64,000 nucleotides of DNA from Mytilus galloprovincialis. Its lineage: Eukaryota; Mollusca; Bivalvia; Mytilida; Mytilidae. The stretch covers positions 55,436,122 to 55,500,121 of the forward strand of contig NC_134849.1 of the NCBI RefSeq assembly GCF_965363235.1. Direction: 5' to 3'. This document shows, in pieces, positions 36,205-49,300 of this stretch (position 1 is the first letter of the stretch; every line of letters begins with the position of its first letter). The position numbers and the translations under genes were made by a program. The notes under the pieces are model-generated. The model saw nothing but the letters and a program-made list of their open reading frames with translations, did not search any database and was not told the origin of the DNA.

Positions 36205-36345
36205 ATTAACAATATCGAACTGAGGGAAAATTCAAAACAAAAATTATCTTATCGAATGACCAAATCAAAGCCTCAAACTCATCAAACGAATAGAAATCAC
36301 ATGCCATATTCCTGACTTGGTACAGGTATAACCTTATGTCGAAAA
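36205..36345 (+). repeat. Diverged short interspersed repeat copy
   Basis: Same family as 2117; recognisable by CAAACTCATCAAACGAATAG and CATATTCCTGACTTGGTACA. Sequence from here to about 37540 holds no recognised gene. Confidence 0.55.
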
Positions 36346-37544
36346 TGGTGCATAAACCCTAATTGTTATACTGAAATACAACATGATGTAGGACAATAAA
36401 GGTTAAACATATGAAATCTCTAGTTTTAGATGCATATTAAAATATCAAATACGGAGGTTTGGGAAAACACTATAATATCAATCAATTCTTTCTTGTACTC
36501 TTCTTTGACCTAAAATCACCTACTTTTTTCTTGGGTCAGTGTCGGTAAGTCTTAAGTTTCTGTTAAGTTACTAGTAGAATGTTTATCTTTTTGTCATTTT
36601 CGAGAGGGGTTGTCGTCCTTTTGTCGATTTTTCTTCTACTTATTATACCTTTCTCTTTTGTAAAGCACCTTTTTCTTTTTGTATTAAATAATCTTTAAAA
36701 GAAAATTCAATAGTTTAAAAATATCTTATTGTTCAAAAGGACAATGTATGAGACAAAAGTTTTTCAACTGAGCATTGTCTTCGTCGACAAAAAATAAAAT
36801 TCAATGAAATTTTTTACATTATACGAATAAATTGATATGCGAAATATCAAAATTGATTCTGTATATTTATATTACCAAAGGAACAGATATGATAAGAGTC
36901 CTTTTAGCCTCTATAATTGCACAGATAGATAAGAATTATTCTAATCTTTCAAATCATGATCATGTGTTCAGATAAATGAGCTTGTTGGCGTATTCTGGAC
37001 CATTTCGTGTAGAGAGATCATTTATAGAAATCTTGAAATGACATATAGGAACGCAAGTGTCCATTTTTTTATTTGGCAAAAATAAATACTCACTCCAAAA
37101 AATATTTTAACACACATAAGCATCTTTTAAAAATGGATATGCATGGTTGTAAAATATCTTGATGGGTAAAGCATTGTTCTTTCTTCATGATAAATGATCA
37201 GCTCTCAAAATGATGCATTTTTTCAATACTGCTGTTTTCCATTCAATGTAAAAGTGTAAGGCCATAAAAGACGAGACACAGATGAATGTAAAGTAAGCGG
37301 CCGATTCGTTGTTCGATATTCGATATTCAATATCCAACCGGCTGCTAGCAGTCGGTTCGATATTCAAATTTTGTTGAAAATCATAAAAAATCTAAATATT
37401 TGATAACAAAGAAGCATGATTTTCATAGTTAAAAGGAGTGAGATGAAACGAAGGAAATTCTGTTTAAGCTGTCGTAAATTCTCGTTGTCCAGAACCATTT
37501 CGAAAAATAAATAGAAACATGTATCCCTCCCCCGATTTTTTTTT

Positions 37545-38440
37545 AAATTTCAGGACAAAGGGCTTTGAGCAATGGTGAGACAACCCTGATCTCTTAATCT
37601 TATAATGCAGTGTACACTTCCTGTCTTCTATGTTTCAGAGGGCCCAAAGTGCAATTTGGATATTCAAAATTTATAGTGAAATTATCAAGGTTGTATCAAA
37701 AGGATTAACCAAATAACATCATCTTTGATATATACTGAGTGCTTAGATTGTCACTTCAGTTAAAAATGTTTAAATTTCAGGACAAAGTGCACTGGGAAAT
37801 GGTGAGACCCCCTGATCGACCAATCCTCCTTATAGTATGCAGATAGTTAGATAAGATGTGAATACAAACGTGACTTAAAGTAATTTGGGTACACTTTCTG
37901 TCTTTTATGGTCAAAAGTGCCATTTGGATATTCAAAATTTATAGTGAAAACCTATTAGACCGGAGACCGCTTCAATGACGATTTGACCCCTTGGTCTTTC
38001 AATGTCCAGAAAATTCGATGAAATCATAGACTTTGTATATATAAAGGTTGTATCATAAGGATTTTCCAGAATAAAGTCATCTTCGATATCTACAAAGTGG
38101 TTAGATTGTCACTTTTCACCTAAAAATTGTTAAAATTTCAGGACACAGGGCCTTGGGCAATGATGAGACCCCCCTGATATCTCAATCTTCATATATCATG
38201 CAAACAGCTAGTTATTATGAAAATACAAATTCGTCTCCAAATAATTTGGATACATTTCATTTTTTTCTATGTTTACGGAGTGACAAAAGTGCCAACTGGA
38301 TATTTAAAAGTTATAGTGAAAACCTACCAGAGACAGCTTAAATGACGGTGAGACGCTCCTAAGTTTTTCAGTTTCCATATAACGTGTATAATTAGACCTC
38401 ATAGACTTTGTGTATATAAATGTTGTATCAAAAGGATTTT
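37545..38440 (+). repeat. Three tandem diverged units (about 225-360 bp)
   Basis: Units start near 37545, 37771 and 38132 with AAATTTCAGGACA and share GGATATTCAAAATTTATAGT, GGTTGTATCAAAAGGATT and TTAGATTGTCACTT. No continuous coding frame. Confidence 0.7.
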
Positions 38441-40366
38441 TGTGGCGTTGATATTATCAAAGCTAAATTTCTAAAAATAAATAGACAGTCTAAAATGTAA
38501 TAAGATAACAAAATAATGTTCCAGTTTTGTTTTTATTTCATATAATATCTTGAAAGACATTAATATCTTAATTTATATCACTGATTAAAAATAGTTCAGA
38601 CTTGGAAAGTTATTGAACCGGAAAGTAGGCGATTCTGCTTCACAGTAAAATTGTTTCCCAAAATGTAAATGATCTTCCTTCCTATACCCCAGTTCCAGAC
38701 TGAAGGAACACATCTCGTTGTCGTTTTCCATTCTGTAAATGAAATTTAATTTTCGATTGTCAATCAGTATACTTATTCTAAGCGGCATTTATTGATGTAA
38801 AGTATCAAACGAACATCGATAATTGGTATCCTCCCAAATATAATTCTTACATTCGAACTAAAAATCAACGTTTAAAAAAAAACTGACATACAGTTGTTGC
38901 ACTCTACGAGATTCCAAGGGGTATGCTGACACAGAAAACACAATAAATGTAATCCATATGTATTAATTTGATATTGGAGTGTATTGGGAATTTTGTATTG
39001 TTCCATTACTGGTATAAACTAGAAACGTGAAAATTTGTAAACCCATGTTTTCGTACAAGTATATTACTGGATTTTAATAAATTTCCAACATTATATTCAT
39101 ATTCAGGTACAAATTATGACATACAAATTACATGTCTAATATATTTTACCAACGTAAATGTGGAGTACATCTTTGGACTATGATATACCTGGGTTTAGAA
39201 CCATCTCAATGTTGTTTTGCATCTAGTGTGGGGGTTGTGGTCTTGTTGTTCAGTTTTATAAAATATTCCTTGTATTCAAATAGGATGTGCGAACTCGATT
39301 ACGTGTAGCCATGTTTGGTTTTTAATTGGCATATTTAAAACAGGGCTTTGTATTTTGTACAAGTTGGTTTATAATGAAATCGCATTGACATGTATAGTCA
39401 AATTCAAGTATTTTTAAAACTTTTTGGAATTGGGGGTCCTCAATGCTCTTCAACTTTGTACATGTTTGGCTTTATAACTATTTTGATCTGAGCGTCACTG
39501 ATGAGTCTTATGTAGACGAAACGCGCATCTGGCGTATACAATTATAATCCTGGTACCTTTGATAACTAATAAAACAATACATGCAATAATCAGTGTGCAT
39601 ACTACAGGTGTACAAATGTATCCATAAAGTAGCTACTTTAAAACTATGTTTTTAAACGTTTATCAAATTTGCCAACCATTATAAAAATCATACATTTAAT
39701 TAAAGTTCATCAGATAACTTAAAATGACATAAGTGATAAAACAATATTCAGATATAATAACAAACTCAAATTACAACGTTGCAGTTTTGTCAAGTTGTGC
39801 ATGGACAGCAAAATAGAAATTCAAAGATCACACCATAGATAGGAAACTTAACAACATAATCAGGATGATATATTCAATGTTGTTAGCACTTGCTTAAATA
39901 ATATGTTGTTTTGATGAAAAAAAAAATCCTTGAATTATAGCAAGTATTCCATAACATAAAATGAGTGAAGAGTACCGTGTATCGCATACTTTTTTTACAT
40001 TTTGTTGCGATATAACAATACAAAAACGAATCCTTTGCTGACATTATCATTAATGACAAGAATTTTAATCATATTTCAAATTTGAAATTATATTAATCGC
40101 CTACACAGCTAAACTGTTAAAATTTGTAAAGGTACCGTTTTTTTTAATTTGGACATTAATCTATGCTTTGTAACAGTTAGCTCTTTTGAGTGGATTGCAA
40201 TTATTGATCTAAAATGTTATTAAATTGATTTCATTATTTATGAACAGTACGCAACATTCAGGCTTCTCGTGACGTCAATTATGCATTGGTAAATATAAAA
40301 AAAAGCTTGAAATAAATCGTTATTTTGAGTTGTAAGTCATGATTAATTATAAGAACTGAATGATTC
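38441..40366. other. Intergenic DNA 3' of the PHM-like gene
   Basis: Contains the reversed mussel-type repeat at 39424-39568 (GACGAAACGCGCATCTGGCG). Otherwise AT-rich without a supported gene; the reverse open frame at 38585-38788 is unrecognised. Confidence 0.45.
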
Positions 40367-43300
40367 CTATTCGTGATTCGATAGGTTGTAGAAACATTGA
40401 CCGTTCGGAAATATATTAGTACAAGGTGCTTCAACGCTTTGTTCAAAGTGTGAATCTATAAGACAAAATTAAAATAAACAAAATAACATAAATAAAAAAC
40501 CTAAAGTCCAGTCACGAATGGCAAAATCACAAGCTCAAACAAACCAAACTATTGGAAAACAACTGTCATACTATTCTGATTTATTTAAGACATTTCCTGA
40601 TGTAAAAATGGATTAAACCAGCTTTATTGCTATCAAAACCTCTCACTTGAATTACTGTCGCATACAAGTGTATTATACTGACAGCAACTTGTGACAAAAA
40701 CAATCAGACAAAATTGATAGGTATAAATTTAAAAAAAAAGGTAAAGCAGTCAACACTGTGTTATAATCTTTATCACTATTAAAATTTAATAATAAAGAAA
40801 AAACAAAATGGCACGTAGACACTCTAAAGGCCGTCTTACCGTGTTTATATATCCCAACCTATTCGATATGCCAGTGTCTGTAGTTACGTTTAGTATTTTA
40901 ATGAGCGTAATCTTTGTCTTACTAGTAAATTAGTAAAGTCAGGAATTTCGTTACCAAAAATGATTAAAACCTTTCCTTAATTAAAAGATACAAATATTTG
41001 ATTTGCAAAACTGGCTGTAGAAAACTTATTTCAAACGGAATAGCACATCCGAAATGTTATGGTGATGAAAAAAACCGAGCTTGGAAATTCAGTTACGATC
41101 CCGGTAAACTTAACCATCCTTTAGATAAACGTATTATTAAAGGTTACCTGATCAACACTATATAATTAAATCCTGGCATATTGTTTTTATGGTGTAAATA
41201 TGGATTTTGTTATCAGTAAATTAAAACCATACTACATATGTAATTTCACGGTACTACCACCTATCGATACTTATAGTTTGGCATTGCACACATCATGTTT
41301 TAATTTGACTGTTATTGACGTCCTCACACTAAATCCATTTGATATCGGATGTGTACTGGTTGAAAATTTAGTCTAAGATACATGTTTTTTTCATTGGCTT
41401 TGAAACAGTTGTCAGTAACTGTACTCTCAGATATGTACTCAGTGTCCAATGTTTTTGGGATGTACAAGTACCCGTTCACGTCGTGTTTTGTATTTCAATG
41501 TGTATGCATCTAATGAGTTAAGCCTTTTTCAAAAGTTTTATGTCGAAGCCGTTTATAGCCGACCACACGGTATGTATTTTTCTCATTGTCGAAGGCCGTA
41601 CGGTTGCCTGTGATTGCTTACATCCACTTCAATTGAACTTTTAGTCGACAGTTGTCTCATTGACAATCATACCACATCTCGTTATTTTTATAAAGCAGAT
41701 AAGCAAAAATGAATGACAGGAATACAAAAAGTGACAATAGCACAATAATGTAAAGGATGGATGTTTAAATACAGAGAAATGACAAAAGAATAATACCAAA
41801 AATTGAATAAAACGTTAGGGGTAAAAATATACAAAGACAATATTTATGTACATATGACTAACAGCGTCTTCGGTGATTATGCAAATGTCCATTCATTTAA
41901 AAGTCATTGATTATTTTTGTATAACCTTACCCAAAATGAACATTCTTAGCATTTGAATTGATGTAAAGACATCTGGCAGCCTAAAATAAGACAATAAATA
42001 GATAAAGCACACAAATAAGAATCATAAGTAAACAAAAATAAAAATGTTAGATAAAAAAAATCATACCCAGAAGATAATAGACATTCTAAATGCTTGACAT
42101 TCAACGTAAGATTATCTAAAAATATTCATGTTTTGGGAATAAATTTGAATATGAACTTTCAAAGACAATAGATTTGGTGGACAGAATTAATCAACTTTTT
42201 AGAATACCAAAAAAAACAGTTTTAACAGACCACATTGATTGTTTTAGCATTATTCTCATTAACCGTTGGTGATATCGGATGATCTAAAATATCGTATAGA
42301 CGGGGATCTACAATTGAGAATGAAAGTATGAAATGTTTCCAAGAGACAACAACCCGACCAAAGAGTAGAAAACAGCCTGAGGTCACCAATGGGTTTTCAA
42401 CAGAGCGAAAAAAATCCCGTGTCCAAAGGCGGATTTCAGCTGGTCCCTAACTAAGTATGTATGTAATGCTTACTTTGCATTCACATTATCAAAAGGGTGC
42501 TTGTTTTAACGTAAATACTTTAACGGTTTGCACCTTCTTGCATCAGAAGGGCGAAAGATACCAGATTGACACTCAAACTTTAAATTTATCTTTCCTATAA
42601 TAGATGCTATTCCTTTAGACAAACAATAGAAAACAAATGTCAAATACGATATGTATTTGTAAACAACTTAGGGTTACCTTTCACAAATGTTGAAATGATC
42701 ATGCATGAATTGTCTTATCATCGAACTAATAGAGAGCACCTACGTTGGTAATCGGTGTCGATATATGATTGACGATATTCAATTATCAAATGAAGGCTGA
42801 GTGGTAATTGAAGTTTCCTTATAGAAAGTCAGTCGATATTTAAAATCGTCAATTATTACTAACCAGTATGTCCCCATGTTCTATTCGCTTTGGTCCTCCA
42901 AGTACTTCATACCAGTTCTTAAAAATAAAGAAAATAAAGTTTATGACAGGATGAGAAGTTACGAAGAATGTATTGCAGCATGCAGTTAATCATTATTATA
43001 AAAATCGGAATAGATGTAATAGAAAGTTGGGTTTTTTTGTCTTTTTGATAGGAAGAACAATCTTTTAAGAATCATTAACCTTAATAACCGAATCTTGTAA
43101 ATCAATTGTTATCTTAAATGACAGTAGCAGCACTTTTTTTTTTTGCACCAGATGCACATTCCGTCAATGAATGTGTGTTAAGTAAAACAGTTAATTTGAT
43201 TTTAAAAGCTCAGAAAAAACTGAACATAAATAATAACTTTATTGCAAAATGTGAAACCCTGCTGTGTTAAAATGCAAACATAATATACACAAGTGACAAG

Positions 43301-46300
43301 AAACATAATACATGACAAATGCTTAAAATAATGATTAAGTTATGTTCAGTCTTTCATTTTTGTTTTAGATTTATCTACGCTGGTAAATTCAGTACTTGTC
43401 AGACAATTCGCCGAAAAAGGTACTGAACAGTGATAAAATGGCCGTAAGCGAAACGTCTGAACACGTATTGAATTTAAAACAAGAAAATATCTAAACATGC
43501 TTCAAAATCATATGAATTGTTTTCAAAAGTCGATTAGTTTTATATAGCTGAGTAGCTATGTTTTATTATCAAACAAGTATCAATGAACTTTACAATAAAA
43601 AAAATCCTAAGTCTTTTTAAATTCTTCAAAAATGTACTGTTATCAAATTATCGTCTTATTGTACTCTAATTCAGCGATAGTCTGTTCCGTTTGAAGTGAC
43701 CTTAGCCACGAATTTACTCGTTAGAACTTCGCCATCCGAACCAATGCGAGAGGACACGGTATTTAAACGTGTTTAAAGAATGTAAAAAATCGTGCATTTG
43801 AAGGCAAATAGTGTTACTGTAAATAATTTTACTTTCTCTATTATCGCAGAAAGATTGGAGACGCGAAAATTGAAACTTCCGGAAATAGTTCCAGGAAAAC
43901 TGATTCAAAGTATGAAAACAATCTGGTAACGTATAGCAATTGAATTGTCGCTCGATTACCTCATTTTATTTCCAGGTGCTCCATGATTTTGAGTTGATTG
44001 CATATCAAGGTTACGATCAGGTAAACTTCCGCATCAATCATGAACGTAAATAAGTCGCTTAAGTTCATAAGAACATTAAAGAGTTGTGATAAATGAAAAC
44101 AATGTGCATAGAGAATTTAAGACAAGCAAAGAGCTTTTTTATCTCTTTAACTTAGCAAAAACAATATAACTTTAGCCCATTCAGAAATTTCACTCGGCAA
44201 TAAAAGTACCAACATACATTAAATTCTTTAATTATGTGTATAAATTAGCTGCTTTGAATGCAATCTAAATAATGAGAATTGACACAATACCTTTGTTTTA
44301 GCCTGAGATAGAGCACTTCCTAGAAGAATCCACGTTCCATTTCTTATTAGAAATGCCTCCACATGAAAACCTTTAAATTATCAATGCAAAACATTTCAAC
44401 GTTACTATTAGTTAACTCACAAAGAAGCTTGTAAAATGCATGTGAATTTTTTTTCTAGACACCCTCTGATTCATATAATGCGTGATTACTTAAATTTGCA
44501 CTTTTATTTTGACCCTTTTCCCTTTCTGCTCGTTTAAAAATGTATATGTACGTTTATCAGAATTACAATAGCTCCATTGTAAAATCTGACATGACATGAT
44601 AGCGTACATGTACGAATATCAAAATCATCGGAGTGAGCGCCATTAAATTAACCATCTGCACGACAATTGCCGTTAAACAAGTGTTCAGAGATAACCATAA
44701 ATAAGTATAATGAAAACATTTTTTTTTTATCTAATATAATAAATATAGTATAATTAATATCATCTGTTTGCCTTAAATTTATCTTGTTTGTCAAAGCAAT
44801 CGATCTCCGCCTTTTGAATTTCTTGTAATTTTAATCAACATTCTGCGCACATGTGCAATCGTAATCAATTCAGATTAATTCATAAGTTGCATGCATGTTA
44901 TACAAATAAGGTCAACACAGCATTGACTGCTAAGTTAATGTTATTCAATATACCGTTTTTGTAGATGTTTGAACTTATATATTGTTACACTGTCGGAATC
45001 CTAGCTAACGACTAATCATATCGTTGGAAGAAAGGGGACCTGTATTATCAAATGCCACGAAGTTATTCAATAATACCCGTCTATTTTGTTTCATAAAAGG
45101 AATACAATTATGGTAACACTAGTTAGTAAGAATTTTTAGGATATTCTAATGCGAACATACAAGTCTGTTTATGTTTTATGAACTTTTGTGATAATCAGCT
45201 GATTAGAAATTAGATACTGTAACATTTAATTGTAAGTGGATCACAGAAAATTTAGTAAACGAAACGTGAAACGAAAACTGCATTATGAAAAAAATGTCAT
45301 TTCCTTAGCTTATGCTATACAAACCTATATGATGCGTGTGTACTCGATAGCGGTAAGCTTTTACACTAGGCAATTCCCAACGACACGCAACATTTGTCAG
45401 GAATCCTGAAATAAAACATAAGTGCCAAGTATATTTGAAAAATAATCTAATATTATATTTTTTCCCATAAATCGAACACAAAAGAGACACAATCTATATG
45501 AAAAAGGTTAACAATAAACGTATAAGAGAAGATATGGGTATTGGTAAAGGGTTCTTTTCCCCCGAGAAAACACTTTGCTACGATGATTTATTTGATAGAT
45601 ATATACAGCAACGAGTGTTTAAACAAGACTCCGTCCCCCTTTGTGTTCATTAGTTTCGCAGATAAAAGCAATTTCTTATGAATTTATATATTCAGTTATT
45701 ATGCACTTGAAAACACTAATCAAAGATAACTGACATTGAATTTCGAACAAAAGACGTCGGTTTCGTAAGTTCACTAAATCATAATTTGGCCCTTAAAATC
45801 AATATTTTTTTTCAACTTCGATAATATAATAAAAATTTGATAAAAACGTCTATGTTATAATGTCCATTCTTTCAGTTAGGAATTTTTTCAACGATTTGCA
45901 TTATTTGTGATGTATGTGTGATGTCATATATATTTGTGAATTTATTTTAAACTATATTGTATGTATAGTTTGGCAACACTTTATCACATTATAGATTTTG
46001 AAAGTGTTGTTGTGTTCCACAAAAGAACAATGACCAATAGTCATTAAATGAATGAACTAAAATATGAATAAAGCACATTCAAAAGATGGTTTCATTCACC
46101 ATTTTAGTAAAGGATAACGTTGTTCAATGCCACACTGTAAAATCTCAAAAAATCCATGGTTGTCATAAAAATCACACAGCATTGATGATTATTGCACATT
46201 TTTGTTACGTTAATTAGTGTTCTCTTGTGAAGTTACTGGATAATGTCAGCTTCCAGTAAGACTTTATTCCTAATACATGAATTTGTTCTGGATTTTGGCA

Positions 46301-49300
46301 TTTGTGTTCTTCTATATCTTTAGTTCACTGTTTTACCATTATAGTACATAGTCCCATTTTTATAACTCTTACTGTTATACATTCATTTGATGTGTTTGAG
46401 CTTTGGATTTTGCAATTTGATTATGAATTTTCCTTTTTGAATTTTACTCGCAGTTCAGTATTTTTGTAATGTTACTTTTTACCTTTAGGTGTGTTACTTG
46501 GGATATATCCTCTGTTACCAATCGTATACAACTGAAATTGATACCGAGTCCTGAAATGAATCGATAATATTTCATATTTGGATTAAAAACATTTGATCAA
46601 AATCAAATAAAAACAGACAACTTGATCGTCATGGTGAGAGAAAAAAAAACGACGGAAAGTCAAATAACTAATTCAATAAAAACGATGAACAAAGCAACAC
46701 GAACCCCAACAAAAAAAGTAGGAAAGTTTCAACGCAGATGCTCCAAAATGATAAATAGTTTTTTATAATAGATAATATAATTATTAGTAAAATGCATACT
46801 TGGCTAACGTATACGCCCACAATAACTCTAAAAAAAAACTTGATGTGTACAATTGGATTACAGATTGTTATTTAATTTTCGATAAGGATATACTAGTAGC
46901 AGACACAACTTGATACACATGTAGGGTGCGAATATGATAACAAATCAATCTAAGGTGAACCTCCGAAACCAATTTCGAAGAAGAAATGCAATTGAAAGTA
47001 CAAAATATCATGTCAGAAAGAATCTTCCAACATTTCACATTATTTTTGGGGAGACATTGCGTATACAAACAGGAGATTGAATGTAAAATTAATTGACTCT
47101 CCCATCAATATCAACAGCAAACTTCAGTACGTGGGGCCAAAGGAAACGACTTGATTAAATGTATGGGTTATAGAAAGGGTTCAAAAATCTAAATATGCAG
47201 AAAAATAGTAAAAACTTATAGAAATCGTATAATACTTAAAACATAATCAAAGTTTTGTAAAAAAAAGACAGTAGTTGTCGTTTGTTTATGTAATTTATAC
47301 GTTTTTCTCGTTCCTCTTTTTATATATAGATTAGACCGTTGGTTTTCCCGTTTGAATGGTGTACACTAGTAATTGTGGGGCCCTTATAGCTTGATGTTCG
47401 GTGTGAGCCAAGGCTCCGTGTTGAAGGCCGTACCTTGACCAATAATGGTTACTTTTATAAATTGTTATTTGGATGGAGAGTTGTCTCATTGGCACTCATA
47501 CCACATCTTCCTATATCTAATAACCAAATAAAAGTTTAATTTAGCTATTTTGTTCCAAAACAAGTTACATGTTGGAGCATTGCCTTGGAAATCCTTTGCT
47601 TGTTGTTGTGTTTGGGTTGCTGTCCCATAAGAGATTATCTGTTTTATTCGTTCGTTGATTTTTAATTGTTTGATTAAACGTAACATTTAAGTAAGGAAAA
47701 AGAAACAATGTATACCAAAGCGACAAACATATTCATAAGTTACAGAAAACAGACAGGACACTTAAATGAAAAACAACGAAAAGACCAACACTGAACTGCA
47801 AAATTAAGATGGAGTTATGGTCATTAACTTGATCGATGTTCGAAAGCTCGTAAATTGGTTACAAATAGATAATGCAAGTAAACAATAAAAACCGAGAGAA
47901 TCACAGCAACTCCAAAATGAGTAAGTCCAAGGGCAACAAAAATCCGAACGAAAACTAGAAATAATCATGAGTGATCAAGAAGGGTATTCAGAATCTTTTA
48001 TTGGTTTAAAGATTGAAAGATGAAATAAATATATACTTACGGATAATCAGATAGTTGGAAAACAACTTTGGCAGCAGGTTTGGTCTGGTCTGGAAATAAT
48101 CATTGATATAAAGATGTTTAGTCGATGGTATTTTTCATTTGCTTCATTGTACATATTAACCTGTTATTTCATTATAACTTTTGTGGAATGAAATTCAATT
48201 ATTATTACTAACTAAAGGAAACTGTTTTTGTTTGTTTTGCCTCGTTTAAATCGCCTCTTCTCCGTATCAGTATATGCATTGTCCCTCTTCTGTCATGCCT
48301 TATTAATCAAATAGATGATTGATGCGTTTTGAACTTTTAATAAAATGTAAAACTTTGATTATTATGTCAACATGCTCTGATGTCCAAGACGTATGTCCGT
48401 TATGTGTATTATTTTTTTCTTTTATTACGTTATTGATTGTGTTTTCTAGCGGTTTGTTTTTTTGATAATATTTCCAGCCTATTAGTGTCAACTCCTACGC
48501 TAACAGAAAATACCGTTGATCCTTTAAGGTTTATAATATTTAATATTATTCCATGTAAAAAAGAAAACACGAAGGTGTTTATAATCCAGGGCATAGATCG
48601 CTTTGGCAAAAAAGGCATAATTGTGTTTCGGAAATTTTAAATTTAAGTCATCCACCACTTCGTTATAACTTTGATTTTCTAATTATTTTGTTAGTGCACC
48701 ACTTATTGTATAGACCAGAAATTCTTTTTAAATCATAACTAATTTAAATCTGAAATAAATTGCAGTCAAACCAGTATAGAAAGGACTTATAGTAAGTATT
48801 CACTGTCGTCTGCAAACAAAGCGGCATACGTTTTGTGTTGCAAAATATAATCATAAAATTAATGTGCATATGTTTTGTATGTATATATGTATATATATGT
48901 ATTACATGCTTACTTGTTTGCTTAGTTGTATAATGCAGCTGCAATACCAAGTTTTTCATTCGGGTTTTTGAGCCGACCTCAATCGACAAATCTGAATTTA
49001 AAATATACAACGCAGTCCTTCATAAATGGATTTGTATCAAAGTAATGAATAAAATCATAAAAGATAAAAAAAAAAAAAAAGGCAATAATGTCCTCGAGTA
49101 TACACATCAACTCCTGTTCAAACTTAAAACGAAAGTTTGAAGCAATATTATCTATCATACGGACACTGCGAATGAAAAATAAAAAAAAATTAAGGGTATA
49201 TGGAACATAAATGAGCCGATCTCTATAATTATTTGTTTATCACTGATATAGTCACAACTAAAATTCAACGAACTGCATAATAACCTAGCCCATGATATAT

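Noticed and set aside
37551-38165. Three 21-bp mini-exon-like strings between TTTCAG and GTGAGA
   Set aside because: They sit in tandem non-coding repeats; the third copy has lost the donor GT, and there is no upstream start or phase partner.
41647-41690. Minus-strand NEMW string as a possible PHM methionine-ligand exon
   Set aside because: It lies in a generic mussel repeat end (GATGTGGTATGATTG type) found in many places, with a stop soon after and no splice sites.
43714-43908. Reverse open frame between two PHM-like exons
   Set aside because: No PHM similarity, and the neighbouring exons 44291-44370 and 42864-42917 already join in phase 0 without it.
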